NCBI GenBank assembly: GCA_029204225.1
Contig: CM055099.1
Coordinates: 61,039,753 to 61,103,752 of the forward strand
Source of the DNA: Diphasiastrum complanatum
Lineage: Eukaryota; Streptophyta; Lycopodiopsida; Lycopodiales; Lycopodiaceae
Length of the DNA stretch: 64,000 bases
Direction of reading: 5' to 3'
The translations under genes and the position numbers were made by a program. Under the pieces are notes generated by a model that did no database searches, was not told the origin of the DNA, and was given only the letters and a program-made list of their open reading frames with translations. Shown one piece after another: positions 11,317 to 22,425 of the stretch (positions are counted from its first letter, which is position 1; every line of letters begins with the position of its first letter).

Positions 11317-12017
11317 TGTGAAAGTACTGTACTTTAGGACCATAAATGGATCTACAAAAGATCCACAAGAGTGATTGGATGCTTGCTTAACAATCTATCA
11401 AAAAACTAGACACAAAAAAGTTGATCTAGATTGGCAATTTGACAAACAACAAGCATTAACAATCAAAAGCATTGATAAACATTGAAATCTGAGCCCACAC
11501 GTGTGTACTACAGGCTGTAGTACGGCGTTCAACCTGAGAAACAAGTAGAAATTGATTTGGTTTCATTTGGATCACAAAAACTCAATGTACATAGTGAACT
11601 AGCTTGAGATTGCCAATGAGCTCCAAAAATTTTCTTTCTTCTCACTATGGAGAGAGGGAATACATAGCAAATTCGACTTCCATCTTGAAGTTAGGTGGAT
11701 TTCCAGCATGTAATAAGGAAGTTAACTCACTCTCCTTGACCTAAAATGAAACCCTAGTCTATTTCCTAGAGTTATGCTTGGTAGGTAGCTAGTTGGTCAA
11801 ATTTTCACCTTAAACTTAGGTGTAGGTCCTATAAAATAGGGATAACCACCAAATAGACATGACCAACTCTCTTGACTTGACCTAACCTACATTAGGATGG
11901 ATTTCCCATGTGGCATCATGGCCTCACATGTGTGGGACCCACTTGTGTACACAATTTACACTATTCTACATGGTTTTTGATCAAGCTAGATTTGCCAATT
12001 TTTGGCAATTCTTCACA
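11317..12017 (-). repeat. LTR A: 3' LTR of the outer element
   Basis: It is 701 bp, with ends TGTGAA and TTCACA. It is preceded by the target-site duplication TATAT at 11312-11316. I counted about 10 differences from LTR E (about 98.6% identity), consistent with a pair from one insertion. Confidence 0.85.
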
Positions 12018-13042
12018 CTCCTCAAATTTAGCTTGATCTATTTACAACTCTCTTGATAGATCAATGAAAGCTTTTAGAAGTGTCTAAAAAATCCAGCTAC
12101 AAACAAAGAACTTTTGAGACTCCAATAGAGAATGATGTCCATGAAGGATCTTTCACCACCTCTTAGAGGATCCCTTACAAGATGTTCCATAAATGTGTCT
12201 ATATACATGTAGCACACTTCAAAATTAAACATCATGCCAAGCCATGGATTCCAAGGCATTTTGTGCACTTGAAGATACATCAATGAAAATATTAAGTTCA
12301 TAAATAATGTTGCCAAAAACAACTTGTCTTGCTTGATCCATATGATTGAGCCTAGATGGCTCCATCTTGATACTCAAGATTCTTCTTGGAGTCCTCGGGT
12401 CTTGAGCTTGATCCTCCACTTGACTTGACTCCAAAACATCAATGAATTGAATAATGTGTTGATCCAAAGGTGCTTCTTCAAGTTTACAAATCTTCCACTC
12501 TTGAAAGATCACATTTCCACCATTGACAAATTCTTTGGTTGAAAACAAGTAGATTCTACAATCTCTACTTGAAGAGCAAAACACTACCATTATTCCTATC
12601 ATTGAAATAGGATAATCTTTGGTCCTTACATTGGAATGATCATGCACAAAGCATGTGGACACAAAGATTTTCAAAGCAAATGATGTTTCATCTTTTATGA
12701 CTCTATTCAAACTATTACAAAAATAGTTATCCAATGAAATTGCTTTATCAACAACAAATGTAGATTTCAAAGCATCCCATTTCATTGTCTTGTCATACAA
12801 AGTAATAAACACCATGAATCTTAAAGGTAAGAAACAAGTCACCTCATGTCTACTAATACTTTCCAAAAAGTATTCAAAGATAGTAGACTCTCCAATGCTC
12901 ACCACCCTTGCAAGATGCACACTTGAATGGACAATTTGCATGCAATTTGATGACTCGGACATTGTCATTGAGGACTCCCTTGGAACTCTCATGCTTTGAG
13001 GCTGATCCTCAAGATCTTTCTCCTTTTGATGCTCCTCCTCAA
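12018..13042 (-). pseudogene. Outer-element pol remnant (integrase C-terminus and RT tail)
   Basis: Read on the minus strand, this holds only the part downstream of the nested insertion. A degenerate integrase region shows LKIFVSTCFVHDHSN and GGNVIFQEW, followed by the proline/arginine linker PRTPRR and ALESMAWHDV. The frame then jumps to a fragment of the RT end (IDTFMEHLVRDPLRGGERSF) and stops at the polypurine tract (minus-strand GAGGAG) beside LTR A. The integrase active-site region is unrecognisable, and the RT core and RNase H are deleted. A 289-residue frame runs through 12225-13094, but its first residues come from LTR B. Near-identical sequence lies at 13746-14762. Confidence 0.75.
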
Positions 13043-13745
13043 TGTGAAAGTACTGTACTTTAGGACCATAAATGGATCTACAAAAGATCCACAAGAGTGA
13101 TTGGATGCTTGCTTAACAATCTATCAAAAAACTAGACACAAAAAAGTTGATCTAGATTGGCAATTTGACAAACAACAAGCATTAACAATCAAAAGCATTA
13201 TTAAAAATTGAAATCCGAGCCCACACGTGTGTACTACAGGCTGTAGTACGGCCTTCAACCTGATAAACAAGTAGAAATTGATTTGGTTTCATTTGGATCA
13301 CAAAAACTCAACGTACATAGTGAACTAGCTTGAGATTGCCAATGAGCTCCAAAAATTTTCTTTTTTCTCACTATGGAGAGAGGGAATACATAGCAAATTC
13401 GACTTCCTTCTTGAAGTTAGGTGGATTTCCAGCATGTCATAAGGAAGTTAACTCACTCTCCTTGACCTAAAATGAAACCCTAGTCTATTTCCTAGAGTTA
13501 TGCTTGGTAGGTAGCTAGTTGGTCAAATTTTCACCTTAAACTTAGGTGTGGGTCCTATAAAGTAGGGATGACCACCAAATAGACATGACCAACTCTCTTG
13601 ACTTGACCTAACCTACATTAGGATGGGTTTCCCATGTGGCATCATGGCCTCACATGTGTGGGACCCACTTGTATACACAATTTACACTATTCTACATGGT
13701 TTTTGATCAAGCTAGATTTGCCAATTTTTTTGGCAATTCTTCACA
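13043..13745 (-). repeat. LTR B: 3' LTR of the nested element
   Basis: It is 703 bp and starts TGTGAAAG directly after CTCAA (13038-13042), the inner target-site duplication. It carries the seven-T run near its outer end shared with LTRs C and D. On its outer side in element sense it joins the outer element's remaining pol without a PBS. Confidence 0.85.
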
Positions 13746-14762
13746 CTCCTCCTCAAATTTAGCTTGATCTATTTACAACTCTCTTGATAGGTGAATGAAA
13801 GCTTTTAGAAGTGTCTAAAAAATCCAGCTACAAACAAGGAACTTTTGAGACTCCAATAGAGAATGATGTCCATGAAGGATCTTGCACCACCTCTTAGAGG
13901 ATCCCTTACAAGATGTTCCATAAATGTGTCTATATACATGTAGCACACTTCAAAACTAAACATCATGCCAAGCCATGGATTCCAAGGCATTTTGTGCACT
14001 TGAAGATACATCAATGAAAATATTAAGTTCATAAATAATGTTGCCAAAGACAACTTGTCTTGCTTGATCCATATGATTGAGCCTAGATGGCTCCATCTTG
14101 ATACTCAAGGTTCTCCTTGGAGTCCTCGGGTCTTGAGCTTGATCCTCCACTTGACTTGACTCCAAAACATCAATGAATTGAATAATGTGTTGATCCAAAG
14201 GTGCTTCTTCAAGTTTACAAATCTTCCACTCTTGAAAGATCACATTTCCACCATTGACAAATTCTTTGGTTGAAAACAAGTAGATTCTACAATCTCTACT
14301 TGAAGAGCAAAACACTACCATTATTCCTATCATTGAAATAGGATAATCTTTGGTCCTTACATTGGAATGATCATGCACAAAGCATGTGGACACAAAGATT
14401 TCCAAAGCAAATGATGTTTCATCTTTTATGACTCTATTCAAACTATTACAAAAATAGTTATGCAATGAAATTGCTTTATCAACAACAAATGTAGATTTCA
14501 AAGCATCCCATTTCATTGTCTTGTCATACAAAGTAATAAACACCATGGATCTTAAAGGTAAGAAACAAGTCACCTCATGTCTACTAATACTTTCCAAAAA
14601 GTATTCAAAGATAGTAGACTCTCCAATGCTCACCACCCTTGCAAGATGCACACTTGAATGGACAATTTGCATGCAATTTGATGACTCGGCCATTGTCATT
14701 GAGGACTCCCTCGGAACTCTCATGCTTTGAGGCTAATCCTCAAGATCTTCCTCCTTTTGATG
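13746..14762 (-). pseudogene. Nested-element pol remnant (integrase C-terminus and RT tail)
   Basis: This has the same content as 12018-13042. The 255-residue minus-strand frame 13956-14723 carries LEIFVSTCFVHDHSN, NVIFQEWKICKLEEAP and PRTPRRTLSIKMEPSRL. An overlapping frame (13805-14053) carries the RT tail IDTFMEHLVRDPLRGGARSF. The catalytic DDE part of integrase, the RT core and RNase H are gone. The same deletions appear in both copies, so they predate the nesting and mark this as an established non-autonomous subfamily. A purine tract (minus-strand GAGGAGGAG) lies next to LTR B. Confidence 0.75.
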
Positions 14763-16136
14763 CTCCTCCTCAATGCAAGCAAGATCACACTTTGCCAAGA
14801 TCTCCTCTTGAGTGATCTCCTCCTTCGCCAAGCTCATTCTTTCAAAAGCAACACTAGCTTCTAACATAAACAATCTTCCATGTTTAAATCCCTTTGCAAT
14901 GCAAACATCATTCTTCAAGATGAAGCAAACACCATGCTTAAAGTGGACATCCAAACCACTCTCTAAGAGTAGACCAACACTAAGCATATTCTTGGTGATT
15001 GATGGTACATAAAGGACATTTTCTAGATCCATTCATTTTGAGGATTCTAGATACAAAGAGATGGTGCCAACACCATCTATCCTACACTCTTCATCATTTG
15101 CAGTAAAGAAAAACTTTTTAGTATCATTGAATGAGTGTAAGGTTGAGAAAAAGTCCTTTTCACAAGACATGTGGGAGCTAGCCCCACTGTCGATCCACCA
15201 ATTGTCTCTTGAATTGCTATTGCTTGTTGGTGAGGATGTAGATGCCATCAAGAATACATCTACTTCATCATCCTCCTCCTCCTTTGCAAGGTTTCCTTGT
15301 TTGTCCTCCTCTACTTGTGCTCTTAGCCTCTTGTAGCATTCAGATGCATAATGCCCCTTCTTTCCACAAAAGAAGCATTTTTGCTTTGACTCGTCCTTTG
15401 AGCTTGATGCATCATCCTCTTCTTTGGCCTCCTTTGGATGCTTCTTCTTTCCATTGGTCTTCTTTTTGCCCTTGAATGAGAAATTGGCTTTCTCATCACC
15501 ATCCTGCAAATACAAGGAACTCATCCTAGATTTTGCATGGAGCATCCTACACTCTTCAGCCACTAATACACTATGAAGTTTTTCTATAGTTGGCAAAGTG
15601 TCTTGGATGGCAAAACTTTGGACCAAATTTGCAAAGTCATCTCCTAGACCATTAAGGACAATTTGTACAAGCTCCTCATCATGAATCTTCTCTCCCATGG
15701 AAGCCAACTCCCTATTTAGAGACTTGATTCTGAGTACATAATCCTGTGCACTCTCCTCACTTCTCCTCATGCTTTGCAAAATTTGATTTCTAAGCATAAG
15801 AACTCTAGAAGTGTTGCTAGACTCATAGATTTATTTTAAAGACTCCCAAGCCTCTTTAGCATTAGTACAAGCTGATACTTCTCTCAACAAATCATTGCTC
15901 ACATTCATCTTCACACAATGAAGTGTAAGCCTAGATCTCTTCTTGTATCTAGCTAACTCCTGTGCACCTAGAGGTTCATCTTCATCTTCAATCAAGAACT
16001 CATAAAGGACTTGGAGCACCAAGAGTGACTCCATTCCAACCTTCCAAATAGCATAATTTGTAGAATTCAACCTCTCACTAGCTTCTAGAAGGTATGCTCC
16101 AGCAGATCCCATCTTACTAGTGACTTCTACAAACAA
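14733..16136 (-). pseudogene. Nested-element gag-protease pseudogene
   Basis: From 16136 downward this is a Copia gag: MGSAGAYLLEASERLNSTNY, the helix HCVKMNVSNDLLREV, and LRNQILQSMRRSEES. A lysine-rich spacer follows, then the zinc knuckle CFFCGKKGHYASEC and the protease motif WWIDSGASSHM with the flap-side ENVLYVPSITKNMLSVG. In-frame stops break it near 15831 (TAA) and 15033 (TGA), where the sister copies read through. The tail (14733-15032) keeps the pre-integrase part, CIAKGFKHGRLFMLEA, lost from the two shorter sister copies. Gag would form the particle and the DSG motif the aspartic protease. Confidence 0.85.
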
Positions 16137-16144
16137 GAAATAGG

Positions 16145-16485
16145 TTTGATTGACTTGAAACTCACAAAGGTCTCACACTTGCAGTGTTTCACTCAAATTT
16201 GATTTCTAATCCAACAAATGGACTTATAATCACAGTTCTATCACTCCCTCACAAAGTTGGAATGAAAATAAGATGAAGTGAAAACTACTTTCAAACAAAT
16301 CTTGCAAAGAAATGGATTTGATTGTCTCTAGAAACTCACTAAGGTCTCTCTCTTGTAGTTTTTCGCTCAAATTAGATTTCTAATCCAACAAATGGACTTA
16401 TAATCTCAGTTCTAGCACTCCCTCACAAAGTTGGAATGAAGATAAGATGATGTGAAATCTACTTACAATCAAATCTTGCCAAATT
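16145..16485 (-). repeat. Direct duplication of about 170 bp in the untranslated leader
   Basis: Two diverged units start at about 16145 and 16317. Each runs from TTTGATTG through TCTAATCCAACAAATGGAC to TTGGAATGAA. The same pair recurs between gag and PBS in the other two PBS-bearing segments (about 18899 and 21653). The related element at 50.3 kb has only one unit, so the duplication marks this subfamily. Confidence 0.7.
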
Positions 16486-16905
16486 TGGCTATTTTTGGAC
16501 AAAAAAATGACTTAATCTCTTTCTTCCTTCTTGGTGTACTTTCAAGACCTGTTTTTAACCTTAATAGGACTTGAACTCAGCCTAGATAAATTAGATTCCA
16601 TGAAACAAATTCAAATCTAATCAATGGCAAATGATCTTGGTAGATTATCCTAGGATCTCCACCAAAAATCACACCAACAGCTCACAAATTGAATTTTTTT
16701 GGATCAAATGAATACCATGCATTAAATGCAGGTTCAGTGGTGCCCACACATGTGGACAGTACGGATTTGGACCCCTACCAAGTTTGGGATCAAATCTCCT
16801 CACCAAAATCAAGATTCTAGCTTTTTCTCTCAATACTAGCTTTTAGCACCAAAACTTGCTAAAAATGGATTTGCATTAGATCAATGGCTTATGCTCTTGT
16901 ACTTG

Positions 16906-16917
16906 GCTCTGATACCA
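16906..16917 (-). promoter_or_regulatory. Primer-binding site (tRNA-iMet), nested element
   Basis: GCTCTGATACCA, the reverse complement of TGGTATCAGAGC, directly abuts LTR C. Confidence 0.9.
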
Positions 16918-17620
16918 TGTGAAAGTACTGTACTTTAGGACCATAAATGGATCTACAAAAGATCCACAAGAGTTATTGGATGCTTGCTTAACAATCTATC
17001 AAAAAACTAGACACAAAAAAGTTGATCTAGATTGGCAATTTGACAAACAACAAGCATTAACAATCAAAAGCATTGATAAACATTGAAATCCGAGCCCACA
17101 CGTGTGTACTACAGGCTTTAGTACGTCCTTCAACCTGAGAAACAAGTAGAAATTGATTTGGTTTCATTTGGATCACAAAAACTCAATGTACATAGTGAAC
17201 TAGCTTGAGATTGCCAATGAGCTCGAAAAATTTTCTTTTTTCTCACTATGGAGAGCGGGAATACATAGGAAATTCGACTTCCATCTTGAAGTTAGGTGGA
17301 TTTCCAGCATGTAATAAGGAAGTTAACTCACTCTCCTTGACCTAAAATGAAACCCTAGTCTATTTCCTAGAGTTATGCTTGGTAGGTAGCTAGTTGGTCA
17401 AATTTTCACCTTAAACTTAGGTGTGGGTCCTATAAAGTAGGGATGACCACCAAATAGACATGACCAACTCTCTTGACTTGACCTAACCTACATTAGGATG
17501 GGTTTCCCATGTGGCATCATGGCCTCACATGTGTGGGACCCACTTGTGTACACAATTTACACTATTCTACATGGTTTTTGATCAAGCTAGATTTGCCAAT
17601 TTTTTTGGAAATTCTTCACA
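16918..17620 (-). repeat. LTR C
   Basis: It is 703 bp. Its outer half carries the B/C/D markers, while its PBS-side half shares GAGCGGG and GAGCTCGAAA with D and E rather than GAGAGGG and GAGCTCCAAA of A and B. That mosaic suggests exchange between LTRs of the array. It is followed by CTCAT, a one-base variant of the inner duplication CTCAA. Confidence 0.85.
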
Positions 17621-17636
17621 CTCATTGCAAGCAAGA

Positions 17637-18890
17637 TCACACTTTGCTTGCAATGCAAACATCATTCTTCAAGATGAAGCAAACACCATGCTTAAAGTGG
17701 ACATCCAAACCACTTTCTAAGAGTAGACCAACACTAAGCATATTCTTGGTGATTGATGGTACATAAAGGACATTTTCTAGATCCATGCATTTTGAGGATT
17801 CTAGACACAAAGAGATGGTGCCAACACCATCTATCCTACACTCTTTATCATTTGCAGTAAAGACAAACTTTTTAGCATCATTGAATGAGTGTAAGGTTGA
17901 GAAAAAGTCCTTTTCACAAGACATGTGGGAGCTAGCCCCACTGTCGATCCACCAATTGTCTCTTGAATTGCTATTGCTTGTTGGTGAGGATGTAGATGCC
18001 ATCAAGAATACATCTACTTCATCCTCCTCCTCCTCCTTTGTAAGGTTTCCTTGTTTGTCCTCCTCCACTTGTGCTCTTAGCCTCTTGTAGCATTCAGATG
18101 CATAATGCCCCTTCTTTCCACAAAAGAAGCATTTTTGCTTTGACTTGTCCTTTGAGCTTGATGCATCATCCTCTTCTTTGGCCTCCTTTGGATGCTTCTT
18201 CTTTCCATTGGTCTTCTTTTTGCCCTTGAATGAGAAATTGGCTTTCTCATCACCATCCTGCAAATACAAGGAACTCATCCTAGATTTTGCATGGAGCATC
18301 CTACACTCTTCAGCCACTAATACACTATGAAGTTTTTCTATAGTTGGCAAAGTGTCTTGGATGGCAAAACTTTGGACCAAATTTGCAAAGTCATCTCCTA
18401 GACCATTAAGGACAATTTGTACAAGCTCTCCATCATGAATCTTCTCTCCGAAGGAAGCCAACTCCCTATTTAGAGACTTGATTCTGAGTACATAATCCTG
18501 TGCACTCTCCTCACTTCTCCTCATGCTTTGCAAAATTTGATTTCTAAGCATAAGAACTCTAGAAGTGTTGCTAGACTCATAGATTGATTTTAAAGACTCC
18601 CAAGCCTCTTTAGCATTAGTACAAGCTGATACTTCTCTCAACAAATCATTGCTCACATTCATCTTCACACAATGAAGTGCAAGCCTAGATCTCTTCTTGT
18701 ATCTAGCTAACTCTTGTGCACCTAGAGGTTCATCTTCATCTTCAATCAAGAACTCATAAAGGTCTTGGAGCACCAAGAGTGACTCCATTCTAACCTTCCA
18801 AATAGCATAATTTGTAGAATTCAACCTCTCACTAGCTTCTAGAAGGTATGCTCCAGCAGATCCCATCTTACTAGTGACTTCTACAAACAA
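17637..18890 (-). CDS. Copia Gag with protease start, open 417-residue frame (tandem unit 1)
   Basis: This uninterrupted frame begins MFVEVTSKMGSAGAYLL. Gag occupies about residues 10-270, with the HCVKMNVSNDLLREV and LRNQILQSMRRSEES helices and a Lys-rich stretch near 220-250. The CCHC knuckle CFFCGKKGHYASEC is near 260, an acidic spacer EEEEDEVDVF follows, and the aspartic protease motif WWIDSGASSHM is near 320. It ends KNDVCIASKV because a 98-bp deletion (relative to 14796-14893) shifts the frame. Everything downstream lies beyond the nested insertion point. The product would be a truncated Gag-protease able to take part in particle assembly at most. The second methionine (MGSAGAYLL) fits the family start equally well. 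About six residues differ from the copy at 20391-21644. Confidence 0.75.
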   Translation of the reverse strand: MFVEVTSKMGSAGAYLLEASERLNSTNYAIWKVRMESLLVLQDLYEFLIEDEDEPLGAQELARYKKRSRLALHCVKMNVSNDLLREVSACTNAKEAWESLKSIYESSNTSRVLMLRNQILQSMRRSEESAQDYVLRIKSLNRELASFGEKIHDGELVQIVLNGLGDDFANLVQSFAIQDTLPTIEKLHSVLVAEECRMLHAKSRMSSLYLQDGDEKANFSFKGKKKTNGKKKHPKEAKEEDDASSSKDKSKQKCFFCGKKGHYASECYKRLRAQVEEDKQGNLTKEEEEDEVDVFLMASTSSPTSNSNSRDNWWIDSGASSHMSCEKDFFSTLHSFNDAKKFVFTANDKECRIDGVGTISLCLESSKCMDLENVLYVPSITKNMLSVGLLLESGLDVHFKHGVCFILKNDVCIASKV

Positions 18891-19659
18891 GAAATAGGTT
18901 TGATTGACTTGAAACTCACAAAGGTCTCACACTTGCAGTGTTTCACTCAAATTTGATTTCTAATCCAACAAATGGACTTATAATCACAGTTCTATCACTC
19001 CCTCACAAAGTTGGAATGAAGATAAGATGAAGTGAAAACTACTTTCAAACAAATCTTGCCAAGAAATGGATTTGATTGTCTCTAGAAACTCACTAAGGTC
19101 TCTCTCTTGTAGTTTTTCGCTCAAATTAGATTTCTAATCCAACAAATGGACTTATAATCTCAGTTCTAACACTCCCTCACAAAGTTGGAATGAAGATAAG
19201 ATGATGTGAAATCTACTTACAATCAAATCTTGCCAAATTTGGCTATTTTTGGACAAAAAAATGACTTAATCTCTTTCTTCCTTCTTGGTGTACTTTCAAG
19301 ACCTGTTTTTAACCTTAATAGGACTTGAACTCAGCCTAGATTAATTAGATTCCATGAAACAAATTCAAATCTAATCAATGGCAAATGATCTTGGTAGATT
19401 ATCCTAGGATCTCCACCAAAAATTACACCAATAGCTCACAAATTGAATTTTTTTGAATCAAATGAATACCATGCATTAAATGCAGGTTCAGAGGTTCCCA
19501 CACATGTGGACAGTACGGATTTGGACCCCTACCAAGTTTGGGATCAAATCTCCTCACCAAAATCAAGATTCTAGCTTTTTCTCTCAATACTAGCTTTTAG
19601 CACCAAAACTTGCTAAAAATGGATTTGCATTAGATCAATGGCTTATGCTCTTGTACTTG

Positions 19660-19671
19660 GCTCTGATACCA
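19660..19671 (-). promoter_or_regulatory. Primer-binding site (tRNA-iMet), tandem unit 1
   Basis: GCTCTGATACCA directly abuts LTR D. Confidence 0.9.
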
Positions 19672-20374
19672 TGTGAAAGTACTGTACTTTAGGACCATAA
19701 ATGGATCTACAAAAGATCCACAAGAGTGATTGGATGCTTGCTTAACAATCTATCAAAAAACTAGACACAAAAAAGTTGATCTAGATTGGCAATTTGACAA
19801 ACAACAAGCATTAACAATCAAAAGCATTGATAAACATTGAAATCCGAGCCCACACGTGTGTACTACAAGATTTAGTACGGCCTTCAACCTGAGAAACAAG
19901 TAGAAATTGATTTGGTTTCATTTGGATCACAAAAACTCAATGTACATAGTGAACTAGCTTGAGATTGCCAATGAGCTCGAAAAATTTTCTTTTTTCTCAC
20001 TATGGAGAGCGGGAATACATAGCAAATTCGACTTCCATCTTGAAGTTAGGTGGATTTCCAGCATGTAATAAGGAAGTTAACTCACTCTCCTTGACCTAAA
20101 ATGAAACCCTAGTCTATTTCCTAGAGTTATGCTTGGTAGGTAGCTAGTTGGTCAAATTTTCACCTTAAACTTAGGTGTGGGTCCTATAAAGTAGGGATGA
20201 CCACCAAATAGACATGACCAACTCTCTTGACTTGACCTAACCTACATTAGGATGGGTTTCCCATGTGGCATCATGGCCTCACATGTGTGGGACCCACTTG
20301 TGTACACAATTTACACTATTCTACATGGTTTTTGATCAAGCTAGATTTGCCAATTTTTTTGGCAATTCTTCACA
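19672..20374 (-). repeat. LTR D
   Basis: It is 703 bp. It is followed by CTCAA (20375-20379), the partner of 13038-13042, so its outer end is the outer boundary of the nested element. It carries the seven-T run of B and C. Its PBS-side half resembles C and E. Confidence 0.85.
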
Positions 20375-20390
20375 CTCAATGCAAGCAAGA

Positions 20391-21644
20391 TCACACTTTG
20401 CTTGCAATGCAAACATCATTCTTCAAGATGAAGCAAACACCATGCTTAAAGTGGACATCCAAACCACTTTCTAAGAGTAGACCAACACTAAGCATATTCT
20501 TGGTGATTGATGGTACATAAAGGACATTTTCTAGATCCATGCATTTTGAGGATTCTAGACACAAAGAGATGGTGCCAACACCATCTATCCTACACTCTTC
20601 ATCATTTGCAGTAAAGACAAACTTTTTAACATCATTGAATGAGTGTAAGGTTGAGAAAAAGTCCTTTTCACAAGACATGTGGGAGCTAGCCCCACTGTCG
20701 ATCCACGAATTGTCTCTTGAATTGCTATTGCTTGTTGGTGAGGATGTAGATGCCATCAAGAATACATCTACTTCATCCTCCTCCTCCTCCTTTGCAAGGT
20801 TTCCTTGTTTGTCCTCCTCCACTTGTGCTCTTAGCCTCTTGTAGCATTCAGATGCATAATGCCCCTTCTTTCCACAAAAGAAGCATTTTTGCTTTGACTT
20901 GTCCTTTGAGCTTGATGCATCATCCTCTTCTTTGGCCTCCTTTGGATGCTTCTTCTTTCCATTGGTCTTCTTTTTGCCCTTGAATGAGAAATTGGCTTTC
21001 TCATCACCATCCTGCAAATACAAGGAACTCATCCTAGATTTTGCATGGAGCATCCTACACTCTTCAGCCACTAATACACTATGAAGTTTTTCTATAGTTG
21101 GCAAAGTGTCTTGGATGGCAAAACTTTGGACCAAATTTGCAAAGTCATCTCCTAGACCATTAAGGACAATTTGTACAAGCTCTCCATCATGAATCTTCTC
21201 TCTGAAGGAAGCCAACTCCCTATTTAGAGACTTGATTCTGAGTACATAATCCTGTGCACTCTCCTCACTTCTCCTCATGCTTTGCAAAATTTGATTTCTA
21301 AGCATAAGAACTCTAGAAGTGTTGCTAGACTCATAGATTGATTTTAAAGACTCCCAAGCCTCTTTAGCATTAGTACAAGCTGATACTTCTCTCAACAAAT
21401 CATTGCTCACATTCATCTTCACACAATGAAGTGCAAGCCTAGATCTCTTCTTGTATCTAGCTAACTCCTGTGCACCTAGAGGTTCATCTTCATCTTCAAT
21501 CAAGAACTCATAAAGGACTTGGAGCACCAAGAGTGACTCCATTCTAACCTTCCAAATAGCATAATTTGTAGAATTCAACCTCTCACTAGCTTCTAGAAGG
21601 TATGCTCCAGCAGATCCCATCTTACTAGTGACTTCTACAAACAA
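20391..21644 (-). CDS. Copia Gag with protease start, open 417-residue frame (tandem unit 2, outer element)
   Basis: It has the same length and layout as the frame at 17637-18890: CCHC knuckle CFFCGKKGHYASEC, acidic spacer, protease DSG motif, end KNDVCIASKV. Differences include VLQVLYEFL against VLQDLYEFL, FREKIHDGE against FGEKIHDGE, and NSWIDSGAS against NWWIDSGAS. It is read as the gag of the outer element, truncated by insertion of the nested copy at TTGAG. The remaining pol lies about 7.3 kb away at 12018-13042. The open frame is notable given how decayed neighbouring copies are. It may reflect recent duplication rather than function. Confidence 0.75.
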   Translation of the reverse strand: MFVEVTSKMGSAGAYLLEASERLNSTNYAIWKVRMESLLVLQVLYEFLIEDEDEPLGAQELARYKKRSRLALHCVKMNVSNDLLREVSACTNAKEAWESLKSIYESSNTSRVLMLRNQILQSMRRSEESAQDYVLRIKSLNRELASFREKIHDGELVQIVLNGLGDDFANLVQSFAIQDTLPTIEKLHSVLVAEECRMLHAKSRMSSLYLQDGDEKANFSFKGKKKTNGKKKHPKEAKEEDDASSSKDKSKQKCFFCGKKGHYASECYKRLRAQVEEDKQGNLAKEEEEDEVDVFLMASTSSPTSNSNSRDNSWIDSGASSHMSCEKDFFSTLHSFNDVKKFVFTANDEECRIDGVGTISLCLESSKCMDLENVLYVPSITKNMLSVGLLLESGLDVHFKHGVCFILKNDVCIASKV

Positions 21645-22413
21645 GAAATAGGTTTGATTGACTTGAAACTCACAAAGGTCTCACACTTGCAGTGTTTCAC
21701 TCAAATTTGATTTCTAATCCAACAAATGGACTTATAATCACAGTTCTATCACTCCCTCACAAAGTTGGAATGAAGATAAGATGAAGTGAAAACTACTTTC
21801 AAACAAATCTTGCCAAGAAATGGATTTGATTGTCTCTAGAAACTCACTAAGGTCTCTCTCTTGTAGTTTTTCGCTCAAATTAGATTTCTAATCCAACAAA
21901 TGGACTTATAATCTCAGTTCTAGCACTCCCTCACAAAGTTGGAATGAAGATAAGATGATGTGAAATCTACTTACAATCAAATCTTGCCAAATTTGGCTAT
22001 TTTTGGACAAAAAAATGACTTAATCTCTTCCTTCCTTCTTGGTGTACTTTCAAGACCTGTTTTTAACCTTAATAGGACTTGAACTCAGCCTAGATTAATT
22101 AGATTCCATGAAACAAATTCAAATCTAATCAATGGCAAATGATCTTGGTAGATTATCCTAGGATCTCCACCAAAAATTACACCAATAGCTCACAAATTGA
22201 ATTTTTTTGGATCAAATGAATACCATGCATTAAATGCAGGTTCAGAGGTGCCCACACATGTGGACAGTACGGATTTGGACCCCTACCAAGTTTGGGATCA
22301 AATCTCCTCACCAAAATCAAGATTCTAGCTTTTTCTCTCAATATTAGCTTTTAGCACCAAAACTTGCTAAAAATGGATTTGCATTAGATCAATGGCTTAT
22401 GCTCTTGTACTTG

Positions 22414-22425
22414 GCTCTGATACCA
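22414..22425 (-). promoter_or_regulatory. Primer-binding site (tRNA-iMet), outer element
   Basis: GCTCTGATACCA directly abuts LTR E. Confidence 0.9.

Noticed and set aside
14765-14785. Internal GAGGAGGAG as a second polypurine tract causing the truncated units
   Set aside because: The short units are better explained by insertion of a second element at TTGAG, because a 5-bp duplication and exact restoration of the target are visible.
20263-20983. Plus-strand frames opposite the gag copies (also at 15061-15475, 17509-18330, 20539-21084)
   Set aside because: They are shadows of the minus-strand gag and LTR. They recur in every copy and carry no motif of their own.
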